Positions 32,131 to 43,862 of a stretch of 64,000 nt of DNA are shown here, piece by piece. Numbering within the stretch: position 1 is the stretch's first letter; every line of letters starts with the position of its first letter. The stretch lies in contig CM075760.1 of assembly GCA_037974335.1 (NCBI GenBank), positions 18,632,960-18,696,959 on the forward strand. Direction: 5' to 3'. The stretch is from Prionace glauca. Taxonomy: Eukaryota > Chordata > Chondrichthyes > Carcharhiniformes > Carcharhinidae. Both the position numbers and the translations under genes were made by a program. The notes under the pieces were generated by a model, which was not told the DNA's origin, did not search any database, and worked only from the letters and a program-made list of their open reading frames with translations.

Positions 32131-33915
32131 GAACCTCCAAGAGCAGCCCACGCACAACCCACCGTGTGCATGCCCCTCGTTTGACAACAAGGTGGACCGA
32201 CACATGTGGATTAAAAGAGACAAAACATGAACATGTAATACTACATTTCCAGTGTCGTCCCGAAGCTCTGACGCTTTTTACTACCATCTACTATAACCCT
32301 CCATCCCTGTTTCGCTCATCTAAGTAAACCTTAAACGAGTCCAACGTGTCTGCCTCCACCACCAGTTCTGTACAAGTGTAGCATTAGGCGCCAGCTCTTA
32401 TACTCTATACCCCTCCCTATAAAGGCTAGCATACCATAAGCTTTCTTCGCAACCTTCTCCACCTATATTGCCACCGTCAAAGACTTGTGAATTGGCACTC
32501 CCAGTTCCCTCTGCATTTCTATACACTTAATAGGTCTACCCTTTAACATGTAACTCCCCTCTACATTATTCCTTCCAAAATACATCACTTCGCATTTATC
32601 AAGACTAAATTTGATCTCTTTATCTGCCCAATATACCAGCCAATCTATATCCTGCTGTATTGCCAGACACTGCTCCTCACTGGCCGCCAATCCTGCCATC
32701 TTTGTGTCACCTGCAAATTTGCTGATCACACCATGTACGCCCTCTTCCAAGTCATTTATATATATTACGAATAGAAGAGGTCCCAGTACTGAGCCCTGCG
32801 GCACACCACTGGTGACAGACCACCAGCTAGAAAAGGACCCTTCCACTACTATTCTCTGTCTCCTGTTAACTAGCCAGTTTTCAATCCATCTAGATACTTT
32901 TCCCTGTATCCCATGAGCCTTAACCTTTTCAACCAACCTACCATGAGAGACTTTGTCAAACGCCTTACTGAAATCCATGTAGACGACATCAACGGCTTGT
33001 CCTTCGTCAACCGTTTTTGTCACCTCCTCAAAAAATTGTACCAGATTCGTAAGGCAAGACCTCCCCTGACCAAAGCCATGCTGCGTATCCCTAATCAGAT
33101 CGCAATGCTCCAAATGCATAGACATCCTATCCCTAAGATTTTTTTCCAACAACTTTCCTACCACTGATGTCAAACTCACTGGGCTATAATTACCAGGGTT
33201 ATCCCAACTGCCCTTTTTAAACAACTGTACCACATTAACTACCCTCCAGTCCTCTGGGACCTCACCTGTGTCCAAAGAAGAGACAAAGATTTGCGTCAGA
33301 GGCCTAGCAATTTCATCTCTCACCTCCCTAAGCAGCCTCGGATAAATGCCATCAGGCCCCGGAGCTTTATCAGTTTTTATGCTGCCTAAAAACCCTAACA
33401 CTTCTTCTCTCGTAATGGATATTTCCTTCAACTGGTCTACAGCTCTCGCCAAGACATTACAAGACATCAAACCCCTCTCCTTCGTGAATACTGACGCAAA
33501 GTATTCATTCAAGATCACCCCCATTCCCTCAGACTCTAAGCACAGTTCCCCTCCTTTGTCCCTAAGAGGACCGATTTTCCCTCTAACCACACTTTGGTCC
33601 TAATGTAAAATGCCTTTGGATTTTAATTAATCCTATCCGCCAAAGCCATTTTATGCCCCCTTTTCGCCCTTCTAACTCCCCTTTTGAGCTCCCTCCTGCT
33701 CTCTCGATATTCCTCCAGTGTTCTCTCCGTTCCCAGTTGCTTAAACCTAACATATGCCTCCCTCTCCTTCCTGACCAAGTCCTCAAAATCCCCTGTAATC
33801 CACAGCTCTCTAATCCTACCTTTCCCATCCTTCCTCTTTACCGGCACATGTCTTTCCTGCAACCTTTTCAGTTTTCCCTTGAAAGTCTCCCACTTGCCGA
33901 CCGTGGACATGTCTT

Positions 33916-34305
33916 TACTGTGATTCTAACTTTTCTATTGGAAATGGAAGGATGCCGGTTTTAATTGTGATGTTGATTTGTAAACTATATGACATTTATC
34001 AGACAACACACAAAGACGCACACACACATATTCTGTCGTTCCCATTCTTCCCCAGAAATTGTTTCCCTTTCACACACACACACACATTTTCTTTCAACTT
34101 AAAACTACATCTTGGCCTCTTGGGAGTCTTCAGAGACCCAACTAAATTTCAAATGGAATGAGGAACATTTTCCCCAACGCCATGTTTGCAGAGCTGGACA
34201 TTAAAGGTCCCGTGGTCTCCAACAGCTCCCTGGGCAACATCCATCCTTTTAACCAAAATCAACAAAAATACATTCCCATGGATTGAGCCATTTTCATCTG
34301 ATGCT
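33916..34305. other. No gene recognised; (CA)n patches
   Basis: Short (CA)n runs near 34005-34030 and 34070-34090. The opposed short frames at 34149-34374 show no motif. Confidence 0.45.
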
Positions 34306-34309
34306 GCCC

Positions 34310-35145
34310 TGGCAACATCGAGACATAGCCACAGGAGTAGGCCACTAGCTCCTAGAACTGGCCCCACCATTTAATAAGATCATGGCTGATCTGTGGCCGA
34401 ATCCATTTTGGCTTCGCTGAGTCCATATCTCTTGAGACACCTGTTCAATTAAAGAAGACCTCAGACTTATATCTAACAATTGTACCAGCTCCCACCGGCA
34501 ATTGCCAAAGAGAGTTCCAATCATTCACCTCTCTGGACTTGTACTAATGTTTTCTATCAACTCTCCTGAAAGGCCTTTCCCTACTTTTTTTTAAACTATG
34601 GTCTTTTAATCTCGAACCTTCAACTAATGGAAACAGTCCTTCCCTGTAGGTATTTCACTGGTTTCTATCAGAACAGCCTTCAAACTTCTGAATTCGAGAG
34701 AAAAATGTCTTAATTCGTCTGATCTCTCCTCGCAACTTGCGTTGAACTCCGTCCAGAGTTAACATTTTTCCAAAGATATGTTGCCCATACTTTCTCACAG
34801 TGCTCTAATTGGGGTGGAACAAGGATTGTGCACAATTGGAGCACAACATCTGCCTCCGTATCCCCCAGTCCTTTGGATATGAAGGGAGGCATTCCTTTGG
34901 TCTTAAGGATTGTTTTCTGCAGCAGATCGTAACATTTTAAGAAACTATGTGCCGAACCCCGAATCCTGTTTGGCATCCACTAAATTTAGCGTTGTCCCAT
35001 CTAAAAATTATATCTTGATCTATCATTTGGATATTTGACTTTTTGTCCCATTATCTAAGCCCTTAATGAATATTGTAAATAATTGAGGCCCCAGACGGAT
35101 TCCTGCCGTACACCACTTAATCTGCATAATTCAGCAACGGACAGG
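34310..35145 (-). mobile_element. Old LINE, family D, 3' part
   Basis: Minus-strand old CR1-like LINE: 3' end gccacaggagtaggccacta with ataagatcatggctgatctg at the left, C-terminal coding remnants at 34560-34990 (88 codons open at 34710-34976) and the end of the reverse-transcriptase core at the right (gaatattgtaaataattgag, gaggccccagacgg). The same line continues at 37105, so about 1.96 kb of later DNA has been inserted here. Confidence 0.75.
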
Positions 35146-35329
35146 TACAATTCATTGCACCATAAATGTTGGCACCTTGCAGAAGGGGATGTGATATGAC
35201 ATTAATGGATGTGAATTCTTGTTCCATTGATACCATAGATCACACCTGACAATGATATTTTCACACTAACTGTAATTACAAAGTTTTGCCAGCAGATGGA
35301 AATAAATCTTGGTGGGTTACATTACATGA

Positions 35330-35527
35330 AGCATAAGAACATAAGAACATAAGAAATAGGAGCAGGAGTAGGCCATCTCATGGCTTATCTGTCGTGGCTC
35401 AGTTCCACATTCCCGCCCTCTCCCCATTACCCTTAGTCCCCTCGCTTATCAAAAACCCATCAACCCGCGTCTTAAAAATATTTAGCGAGGCAGCCTCCAC
35501 CACTTCAACTGGCAGAGAATTCCAGCA
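35330..35527 (-). mobile_element. LINE 3' end fragment, family A
   Basis: Minus-strand copy of the last ~200 bp of the 29.5-kb LINE (ataagaacataagaacataa, gaaataggagcaggagtagg, tttagcgaggcagcctccac). It ends within agagaattccag. Confidence 0.88.
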
Positions 35528-35819
35528 TGGACTGCCGCAATACACTGGACCCTGCATCTGTTCGTTTTGAATTGGCCTCCATATGTATATATGTTAGAAT
35601 GGACCCCGTCCATGATTATAATATATTATAACATATAGCACGCTGTTTAAACTGGTATTGCACGAGTACATGTCAATGTATACATCACACAATCACCTTG
35701 ATCTGAATTTTTCCAGGTAGGATCTAACTTTGCAGTTCTACCACATACAGTTCTGAATGGTGGTGGACATTAAAGCAATTAACCGCAGCAGGAGCCTCAA
35801 ATAAAACCTCAATTCTTAA

Positions 35820-36845
35820 TGATGTGAGAGCTCAGCAAATGGAGAAGATCAAAACTGAAACAATTGCTACAATCTTCCGCCAGAAGTGCCGAGAGGATTT
35901 TCCATCTCGGCCTCCTCCTGAGGTCCCCAGCATCACAGATGCCAGTTTCCAAGCAGCTCAATGCCTTTCACAGGATAAGATTGGAACAGGAGTAGGCCAT
36001 TCGAGCCCGTGCGCCCGCTTCACCATGCAATATGACCATGATTGATCTGTGGCCTAACCCTGTGCTGAAGAGGTTGGACACTGCCAGGATTATTGGTCCT
36101 GACAATATTTCAGCAATAATAATGATGATTTGTGCTCTGGAGCGAGCTGCGCCCCGGCCAATCTATTAAAGTATAGCTACATCACTATCACATGCCCAAC
36201 AGTGTGGAAAATTAGCAGGCATGCTCTATCGCAAAAGGAAGGACAAATATATCCCGGCCAATTATCGCCCAATGCGATCTCACTCGATCAAAATAATAGA
36301 AAGTATCGAGGATCAACCGATCAGTAATAATAATAATAATAATAATAATCTACTCAATGAAGCTCAGTCTGGGTTCCACTTGGAGCATTCGGTTCCAGAG
36401 ATCATTTAAACTTAGTCCAAATATAGTGGAAATAGCTGTTTTAATGAGGTGAGAGTGCCCACCCTCCACATCAACACAACACTTGACCGATGATGGCATC
36501 AAGAATCCTGAGCCAATCTGCAGTCAATGGGGATCCGGGGGTAAACATTCCACTAGCTTCAGTCACACCGAGTACAGAGTAAGGTGGTTGGGGTTGTTGA
36601 AAGCCAATCAGCTCAGTCACAGGGTATTGCTGCAGGAAGTCCTCAGGATAGTGTGGCCTAATCTTCATCCTTCATTAGAAGGTCAGAAGTGGGATGTTCA
36701 CTAATGATTGCACACTGTTCAGCACATTCGCGACTCCTCAGATACTGGAGCAGTCCGTGTCCATATGCAGCAAGACTTCGAACACATTCAGGCTTTGGTT
36801 GAGGAGTGGAGAGTAACATTCACGCCACACAGTGTCAGACAATGA
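35820..36845 (+). mobile_element. Old jockey-superfamily LINE fragment, plus strand
   Basis: Broken plus-strand reverse transcriptase. 36085-36340 reads RIIGPDNISAI and, after frame changes, YIPANYRPMRSHSIKIIES, then LNEAQSGFHLEHSVPEI at about 36350. 36690-36845 keeps the catalytic neighbourhood (FTNDCTLFST-like and a decayed downstream helix). The stretch 36420-36690 does not align and may be inserted. A (TAA)n run at 36327-36350 interrupts it. A LINE tail in minus orientation lies at about 35970-36060. Confidence 0.65.
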
Positions 36846-36864
36846 CCTTCTTCAAGGAAGAGAG

Positions 36865-37095
36865 ATTCCTGGCATGGGTCACTGTCTGCACGGAGTCTGC
36901 ACGTTCTCCCCGTGTCTATATGGGTTTCTTCCGGGTGCTCCGCTTTCCTCCCATAGTTCAAAAGACGCCCTAGTTAGGGTGCATTGGGCCGTGCTAAATT
37001 CTCCCTCAGTGTAACCCGAACAGATGCTGGAATGTGGCGACTCGGGAATTTTCACAGTAACTTCATTACAGTGTTAAAATAAATTTATTTGTGAC
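36865..37095 (+). mobile_element. SINE, second type
   Basis: V-SINE-type core (cacgttctccccgtgtctat, tccgggtgctccgctttcct) with a different 3' end: cccgaacagatgctggaatg, ggaattttcacagtaacttc, attacagtgttaaaataaat. The same 3' end is seen at 38155, 58672 and 61441. Confidence 0.8.
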
Positions 37096-37104
37096 GAAAG
37101 AACA

Positions 37105-38135
37105 CATTTAACATTTGAGGCCCTGCGGTTCCCCACTGTTAGCTGACCGTCACTCGGAAGAAGACCCATTTATTTCCACTCTCTGTTTCTTATCTGTCAA
37201 TGAATTCTATACCGAGGCCAACATATCACTCCCCATCTCACGTGCTTTCATTGGGCCTACCAATATTTTATGAAGAGCCTTCTGAAATATCTTCTGAAAG
37301 TGCAAATACACCACGTAAACTGGTTGCATCCCTCCCCCTCCCTAACCGAAAGAACCCCCACTTCCCCCATCCCCACCTATTATTTACACCCTTAAAAAAT
37401 GCAAGTAGTTTTGTTAAGATAAACATGTCTTTCTTAAACCCACACTGGTTTCGTCAAACTCTGTCCATGTTTTCCAAATATTTTCCTATCATGGATTTGA
37501 TAACAATCTCTAACTGATGCTGAAGTCAGTCTGTAATTTATCAGTTTTATTCTCTCTTTCTCTGTATATATCGGGGTTACATTTGTCACCCTCTAACCTG
37601 TAGGAACTGTTTCGGCCTGTATAGAATTTTAGAAGATGGGCAGCAATGTATCCAACATTTCCTGGCCCATTTCCTTCCATGTTCTGGGATTACCAGGCCC
37701 GAGTGACCAACCAGAATTTCACCCTATTATTTTCCCCAGAATGATTTTACTAATACTACTTTCCCTCAATACCGTCTTACAACTACCCCCTTGGTTCCCG
37801 AACATTTCTGGGATGATACTTGTGTGAAGGTAGTGTCAAACTTAGTGTTCTATTCATTCAATATTTCTTTATTCCCCAATATACATTCCCTGGATTCGGG
37901 CTCGATTTACATTTAACTTAACCAATCCTCCTCTCTTCAGATGTTGATATAAATCTAATAAATTTTTATGTCCCCTGCAATTTTACTCCCATTCTCTATT
38001 TCCCCCCTCGATTATTTGGACTTTTTTGGTTGAATTTTAAAAATCTCTGAAACCTCAGGCTTGTTTCTTCTTCTGGTAATTTTATGTAGCTTTTAACTAA
38101 GAAGTAACATTTCCTCCCCTGAAAGACATCCGAGA
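37105..38135 (-). mobile_element. Old LINE, family D, 5' part
   Basis: Minus-strand continuation of the element at 34310-35145. In plus reading it shows the remnants of the reverse-transcriptase core (ttccactctctgtttcttat, gaagagccttctgaaat, ggatttgataacaatctcta, tcggggttacatttgtcacc). All frames are broken. Confidence 0.65.
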
Positions 38136-38154
38136 AAAACATGAGCTTTGCCCA

Positions 38155-38218
38155 TATATGATTTTCACAGTAACTTCATTACAGTGTGAATGTAAACCCA
38201 TATGTGACAAAGAAATAA
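38155..38218 (+). mobile_element. SINE 3' end fragment
   Basis: attttcacagtaacttcatt followed by acagtgtgaatgtaaaccca and caaagaaataaact, the 3' end of the second SINE type. Confidence 0.75.
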
Positions 38219-38565
38219 ACTTCAAACCTTTAAATTCACACGATGTCTTTATCAATAAACTGAGCTGAAATTCCCCAGCTGCCAGGGTGGAACTGGAACT
38301 CCTGTCCCAAGCTTCTGGAATACTAACTTAATAATTATATTGCTATACTACCCCTGAGACTGAAATATCATCACATTTATTAATGGAATAATTGAACATT
38401 CAGTACTGGGTCACAGGTTGGATCGCGAGGTGTCTTGTGGGAATTGAATACATTACCATTTGACTCAGAAATTATGTTGTTTCCATTCTTAACTGATCAC
38501 AGATGTGTTTTGGCATGATGACATTTACCTCAGTGTGCCTAAAGTCTGAGATCTATGTCCAATAT
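38219..38565. other. No feature recognised
   Basis: Unassigned AT-rich sequence between repeats. Confidence 0.4.
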
Positions 38566-38569
38566 TACA

Positions 38570-39530
38570 CTATACATTTATAGCACGAAGACATTACAAA
38601 TTAATTTATGCTACATTAGGTTATTTCTCCAGTTATGTACACTGAGCCATCTCTCTATTTATGAGACATTAGTTCCTCTCTATTAGTACTAGAGTAGATC
38701 ACGGATCTAATCCTATTACATCTGATCCCATCTCTGGTTATATTACACAGGATTTGTATATTTACATACATCTCTGCTAATTCAACACATGACCATGTAT
38801 ATGTTGTCTCGCATTTAACTGTCAGAAGCAAGTCTTCTCCTGGCCTTCAGTTTTATTCTGACAGAATGACAATGATTCATGGGAATCCATGTAAAAGTTC
38901 CATCAATTCATGAAATGACAAGGGGGAATAGGTGAGGTAGAGAAGGTCATATCGGGCTTGACGTTAATCATGTATAAGCTGCACTATCAGAACAGGTGAA
39001 CACTTGGTTTGGTTCCCTTAGAACTGAACAGTGTATGGGAGATTTAATACAGACGCTCAAAGTGATGAATGGGAATGTTTTACTGATTAGAAAGAGACTG
39101 TTACTCACTGGCAAGAGGGCAGTATACAGAAGATTGATTACAATGCACTAGGATATGTCTCTTTATGTACTGAGTTTGACTCACTTGAATCATTATTGCA
39201 ACAGATCTCATATTTGTTTACATTGCATAAAATGCCGCTTTATTTATTCTATTTGCGTTGTACCAGAGCCAGTCTTTAATTATATGACAGTAGTTCTTGT
39301 CTCTTTTTACACTACATTCGGTTATTTCTCTCGTTATGCCACCCTCGGCCATCTCTCTATTTGTGCTGCATTAGATCATCTCAATTAATACGACAGGAGA
39401 CCACGGATCTGTTCATATTTCATCAAATCTCATCTCTTTTTTATATTACACGGGATTTGTCTCTTTGAATGACACCAACATCTGTCTCTGTTAATCTAAC
39501 ATACGACCATGAATATGTTGCCTGCCGAGA
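38570..39530 (-). repeat. Degenerate ~30-bp repeat, two blocks
   Basis: Blocks at 38570-38830 and 39235-39530 match each other (tctctatttatgagacatta/tctctatttgtgctgcatta, atattacacaggatttgtat/atattacacgggatttgtct, acatgaccatgtatatgttg/acgaccatgaatatgttgcc). Both are built of loose ~30-bp units, the reverse complement of the family at 20.98-21.29 kb. Confidence 0.6.
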
Positions 39531-40315
39531 TATTATCAATTCCGATATAATATGGGTGTGCCTGTCTGACACTAATCATTCTTGATTGGAGCAGTAAGTT
39601 TCAGCTTTACTAATTTCGATAAGTAGCTGCGAGAAATATCTAATTGCTCTGTTATTGTGTGAGTAATATTCAGTTTGAACAATTTCTCAGTGATTCACTG
39701 ATGTTCGGGGACAGGTCAATATCTGAATAATCGTACAGTGCTCATTACAATATCTTCAAACAACCACCGTTGTGATACATTTTATTAGTTGAATATTGCA
39801 CTGCACTGTGTCAATTTGACACAGACTTTAGAGATAAAGATTGACCTGTCTTATTTATAGGGCTCAACAGATTCAGTGACAGTGTGAGACAGAATTCTGT
39901 ACTCGCAATATCGCCAGATGGCCTCCCACAGGCTAAATATCTAACCACTCATTAATTACTTATCTGTTTCAGAGATAAATAAAACGAAATCGCCGCAGAA
40001 CGAGTGTTGACAGTTAGGTTATGTTTGAATATATATATATGTATATTCTGTAATTTGTATTGTTACCTTCGAAATTATTTTTCACTTTCGGATGTCTTCA
40101 CCTGCCTATGCCTAAGCTTTGTAATTCCCTCCCTAAATCTCCTGACTTCACTTTTCTCGTCTCAGTCAATCCATAAAACTGTCCCTGTATTGGCCATCCT
40201 TTCAGTCACCTGTTCAAATATCTCGTTGGTCAAAAGCAAGATGCTGTGGGTGCCCGAGATCCGAACAGAAAATGCGAGAAACACTCAGTGGATTATTCAT
40301 CATAAGTGGAATGGT
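39531..40315. other. No gene recognised
   Basis: Unassigned. 40230-40300 resembles the dispersed repeat with 'gagaaacactcagtgg' wording. The plus-strand frame at 40004-40477 is carried mainly by a CT repeat. Confidence 0.4.
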
Positions 40316-40317
40316 TT

Positions 40318-40470
40318 ACGGCTCTCTCCCTCTCTCTGTCTTTCTCTCTCCCACCGCCTCGGCCCCTGCCTCCCTCTCTCTCTCGCTCTCTCTCTGTCTC
40401 TCTCTCTCCCCCCGCCTCTGCCCCTGCCTCCCTCTCTCTCTGTCTCTCCCTCTCTCTCGCACATACATTT
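40318..40470. repeat. (CT)-rich simple repeat
   Basis: ctctctc repeats; a ~75-bp unit with cccctgcctccctctctctc occurs twice in tandem. The open frames across it are artefacts. Confidence 0.9.
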
Positions 40471-40555
40471 GTTGTAGACATGTACAGCAAGACACTGGGC
40501 CTTGTATCTTTATTTACTGCATGCGACTCATTTGAATCATTATTGCAATAGATCT

Positions 40556-42003
40556 TATAAGAACATAAGAACATCAGAAATAGGGGCAGGAGTAGGCCAT
40601 CTGGCCCTTCGAGCTTGCCCCGCCATTCAATAAGATCATGGCTGATCTGTCGTGGCTCAGCTCCACCTTCCCGCCCTCTCCCCATAACCCTTAATCCCTT
40701 CTCTTATCAAAAACCCATCAACTCGTTTCTTAAAAATATTTAGCGAGGCAGCCTCCACCACTTCAACGGGCACAGAATTCCAGAGATTCACCACCCTTTG
40801 AGTGTCGAAGTTCCTCCTCAACTCTGTTCTAAACCGCCTCCCCTTTATCTTGAGGCTGTGCCCCCTAGTCCTACTGTCTTTTTTGAGCGGGAAGAGTCTC
40901 TCCACCTCTATCCTATCCATCCCATTCATCATCTTATACGTCTCAATGAGATCTCCCCTCATTCTTCTAAACTCTAACGAGTACAAGCCTAGTTTATTCA
41001 GCCTCTCCTCATAGCTCAATCCCCTCAACTCCGGTATCAGCCTAGTAAACCTCCTCTGCACTCCCTCCAGGGCCAAAATATCCTTGCGCAGGTGCGGCGC
41101 CCAAAACTGCACACAGTACTCCAGCTGCGGCCTCACCAATGCCCTATACAGCTGCAGCAAGACCTCCCTACTTTTATATTCAATCCCCTTCGCTATGAAG
41201 GCCAGCATCCCATTCGCCTTCCTGACCAGCTGCTGCACCTGCAAGCTGGGTTTTTGCGACTCATGCACAAGAACCCCGAGGTCCCTCTGCACCTTCGCCT
41301 GCTGTAGTTTTTCGCCACGTAAGTAATAGTCCTTCCTACCATTCCTCCTACCAAAGTGGACCACCTCACACTTGCCAACATTAAATTCCATTTGCTATTT
41401 CCTGGCCCATTCGCCCAGCCTATCTAGATCCTTCTGCAGACTCTCCACACCCTCCGCACAATTTGCCTTTCCCTCAATCTTGGTGTCATCAGCAAATTTC
41501 GACACCCTGCACTCGGTTCCCTCCTCCAGATCATCTATATAAATGGTAAATAGCTGAGGCCCCAGCACCGATCCCTGGGGCACCCCACTAGTCACCAACC
41601 GCCAACCCGAATAGCATCCATTGACCCCCACTCTCTGCCTCCTATTTGACAACCAATCCTCTATCCACGCTAACACCGTACCCCCAACTCCATGTCCCCT
41701 GACCTTCTGCAATAACCTCTTGTGAGGTACCTTGTCAAACGCCTTCTGAAAATCCAGAAAGACCACATCCACCGGCTCTCCTCTATCCACTGCCCTAGAC
41801 ACATCCTCATAGAACTCCAGTAAATTTGTCAGACACGACTTCCCTTTAATGAAACCGTGTTGCGTCCGCCCTATCAAGCAATTCCCCTCAAGATGCTTCG
41901 CTATTTCCTCCTTAATGACGGATTCTAACATTTTATCTACCACAGACGTTAAACTAACCGGCCTATAATTCCCCGCCTTTTGCCTGGCACCCTTCTTAAA
42001 CAA
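40556..42003 (-). mobile_element. CR1/L2-like LINE, family A, second copy
   Basis: Minus-strand, 5'-truncated inside [12 protein letters not shown]. It is near-identical to the copy at 29.5 kb. The reverse transcriptase is open apart from one in-frame TAG at 41394-41392, where the tryptophan of KWQMEF has become a stop; the frames on either side are 244 and 202 codons. FADDTKIEG keeps the catalytic aspartates. 3' tail at 40556-40575. Confidence 0.93.
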
Positions 42004-42152
42004 TATTTGTTTATATTACATAACACAACATTCCATTTATTATTATATGATGACATGCCGTGATAATTGCTACAAATCGTCATTTCTGAGTTTTTGTTCA
42101 GCCAAGAGGCCATTTCTGTGACATTAGGCTCCATCTCAGATATGATTGTGTT
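42004..42152 (-). repeat. Degenerate ~30-bp repeat remnant between two LINEs
   Basis: tttgtttatattacataaca and atgatgacatgccgtgataa resemble units at 38.6-39.5 kb, suggesting that both flanking LINEs landed in this repeat. Confidence 0.45.
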
Positions 42153-42154
42153 AG

Positions 42155-43318
42155 AACATAAGAACATAAGAAATAGGAGCAGGAGTAGGCCATCTGGCCC
42201 TTCGAGCCTGCCCCGCCATTCAATAAGGTCATGACTGATCTGTCGTGACTCAGCTCCACCTTCCTGCCCTCTCCCCATAACCCTTAATCCCTTCTCTTAT
42301 CAAAAACCCATCAACCCGTTTCTTAAAAGTATTTAGCGAGGCAGCCTCCACCACTTCAACGGGCAGAGAATTCCAGAGATTCACCACCCTTTGAGTGAAG
42401 AAGTTCCTCCTCAACTCTGTTCTAAACCGCCCCCCCCCTTTATCTTGAGGCTGTGCCCCCTAGTCCTACTGTCTTTTTTGAGCGGGAAGAGTCTCTCCAC
42501 CTCTATCCTATCCATCCCATTCATCATCTTATACGTCTCAATGAGATCTCCCCTCATTCTTCTAAACTCTAACGAGTACAAGCCTAGTTTATTCAGCCTC
42601 TCCTCATAGCTCAATTCCCTCAACTCCGGTATCAGCCGAGTAAATCTACTTTGCACTCCCTCCAGGGCCTAAATATCCTTGCGCAGGTGCGGCGCCCAAA
42701 TCTGCACACAGTACTCCAGCTGCGGCCTCACCAATGCCCTATACAGCTGTAGCAAGATCTCCCTACTGTTATATTCAATCCCCCTCGCTATGAAGGCCAG
42801 CATCCCATTCGCCTTCCTGACCACCTGCTGCACCTGCAAGCTGGGTTTTTGCGACTCATGCACAAGGTCCCCGAGGTCCCTCTGCACCGTCGCCTGCTGC
42901 AGTTTTTCGCCCCGTAAGTAATAGTCCTTCCTACCATTCCTCCTACCAAAGTGGACCACCTCACACTTGCCAACATTAAATTCCATTTGCCATTTCCTGG
43001 CCCATTCGCCCAGCCTATCTGGATCCTTCTGCAGACTCTCCACACCCTCCGCACAGTTTGCCTTTCCCCCAGTCTTGGTGTCATCAGCAAATGTCGACAC
43101 CCTGCACTCGGTTCCCTCCTCCAGATCATCTATATAAATGGTAAATAGCTGAGGCCCCAGCACCGATCCCTGGGGCACCCCACTAGTCACCAACCGCCAA
43201 TCCGAATAGCATCCATTGACCCCCACTCGCTGCCTCCTATTTGACAACCAATCCTCTATCCACGCTAACACCCGACCCCCAACTCCATGTCCCCTGACCT
43301 TCTGCAATAACCTCTTGT
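42155..43318 (-). mobile_element. CR1/L2-like LINE, family A, third copy
   Basis: Minus-strand, 5'-truncated within [12 protein letters not shown]. Frames 42669-43445 and 42411-42656 are split by a stop after KDI (TAG at 42671-42669) and by a small length change near a C run at 42431 in plus reading. The catalytic region reads STFADDTKTGG. Same orientation as the second copy, only 151 bp away. Confidence 0.93.
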
Positions 43319-43648
43319 TAGGCTCTGTGTCATGCACTACTGACCACATCCGTGCCTTACTTTGTGTTATATTGGACACTAGTAATAAAGCCAACACTGT
43401 CTCAGTAACTGGTTTTCTATAAAATGCGTTTGACAGTTGGAACAAAAAGGAGAGAACGAGATGAAAAGATGGAAATTAGCTTTAAAAATGTAATGGGGTT
43501 CGAAGCATGTGTTTCATCTCGTTAATAATTACTGGGAGTTGTTCATCATATTTAATTGCTCTCGCATTTCCTGGAATATTTTATTGAAAGTTTGGGATGA
43601 AACTTGTAACATCCTCTTGTTCAAACGAGATTGAGGAACAGAATGAAT
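43319..43648. other. No feature recognised
   Basis: Unassigned sequence between a LINE and a SINE. Confidence 0.4.
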
Positions 43649-43649
43649 G

Positions 43650-43862
43650 TATGCCACATTGCACTGCAAATGGACACTAAAGGACAATTCAACATGGCCA
43701 CTCCAACTAAGCTGTACATCTTTGGACTGTAGGAAGAAAGCAGTAAACCTGGAGGAAACCCACGCACACACAGAGTGAATATGCAAACACCACACAGTTA
43801 CACAAGGCTTAAATGAAACCTGTGTCCCTAACAGTGTGAGGTACCAGTGCTAATTACTGTGT
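43650..43862 (-). mobile_element. SINE
   Basis: Minus-strand SINE: acatctttggactgtaggaa, acctggaggaaacccacgca, gagtgaatatgcaaacacca and a head end with gtaccagtgctaattactgt. Confidence 0.8.

Larger units (their letters stand above)
31215..33915 (-). mobile_element. CR1/L2-like LINE, family C, damaged
   Basis: Minus-strand LINE. 33623-33910 encodes the linker between endonuclease and reverse transcriptase (RELWITGDFEDLVRKEREAY). 32463-33590 holds 375 codons of reverse transcriptase: [57 protein letters not shown]. The catalytic FADD reads FAGD (GAT to GGT at 32711-32709), so this copy cannot be active. The C-terminal part and 3' UTR (31215-32460) are rearranged: 31589-31888 reads VVGVWNALPSKVVEAGTMDL, and SINE pieces sit at 31375-31480 and 31890-32130. 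The 3' tail is an (agaacaaa) repeat at 31215-31240. Confidence 0.88.
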
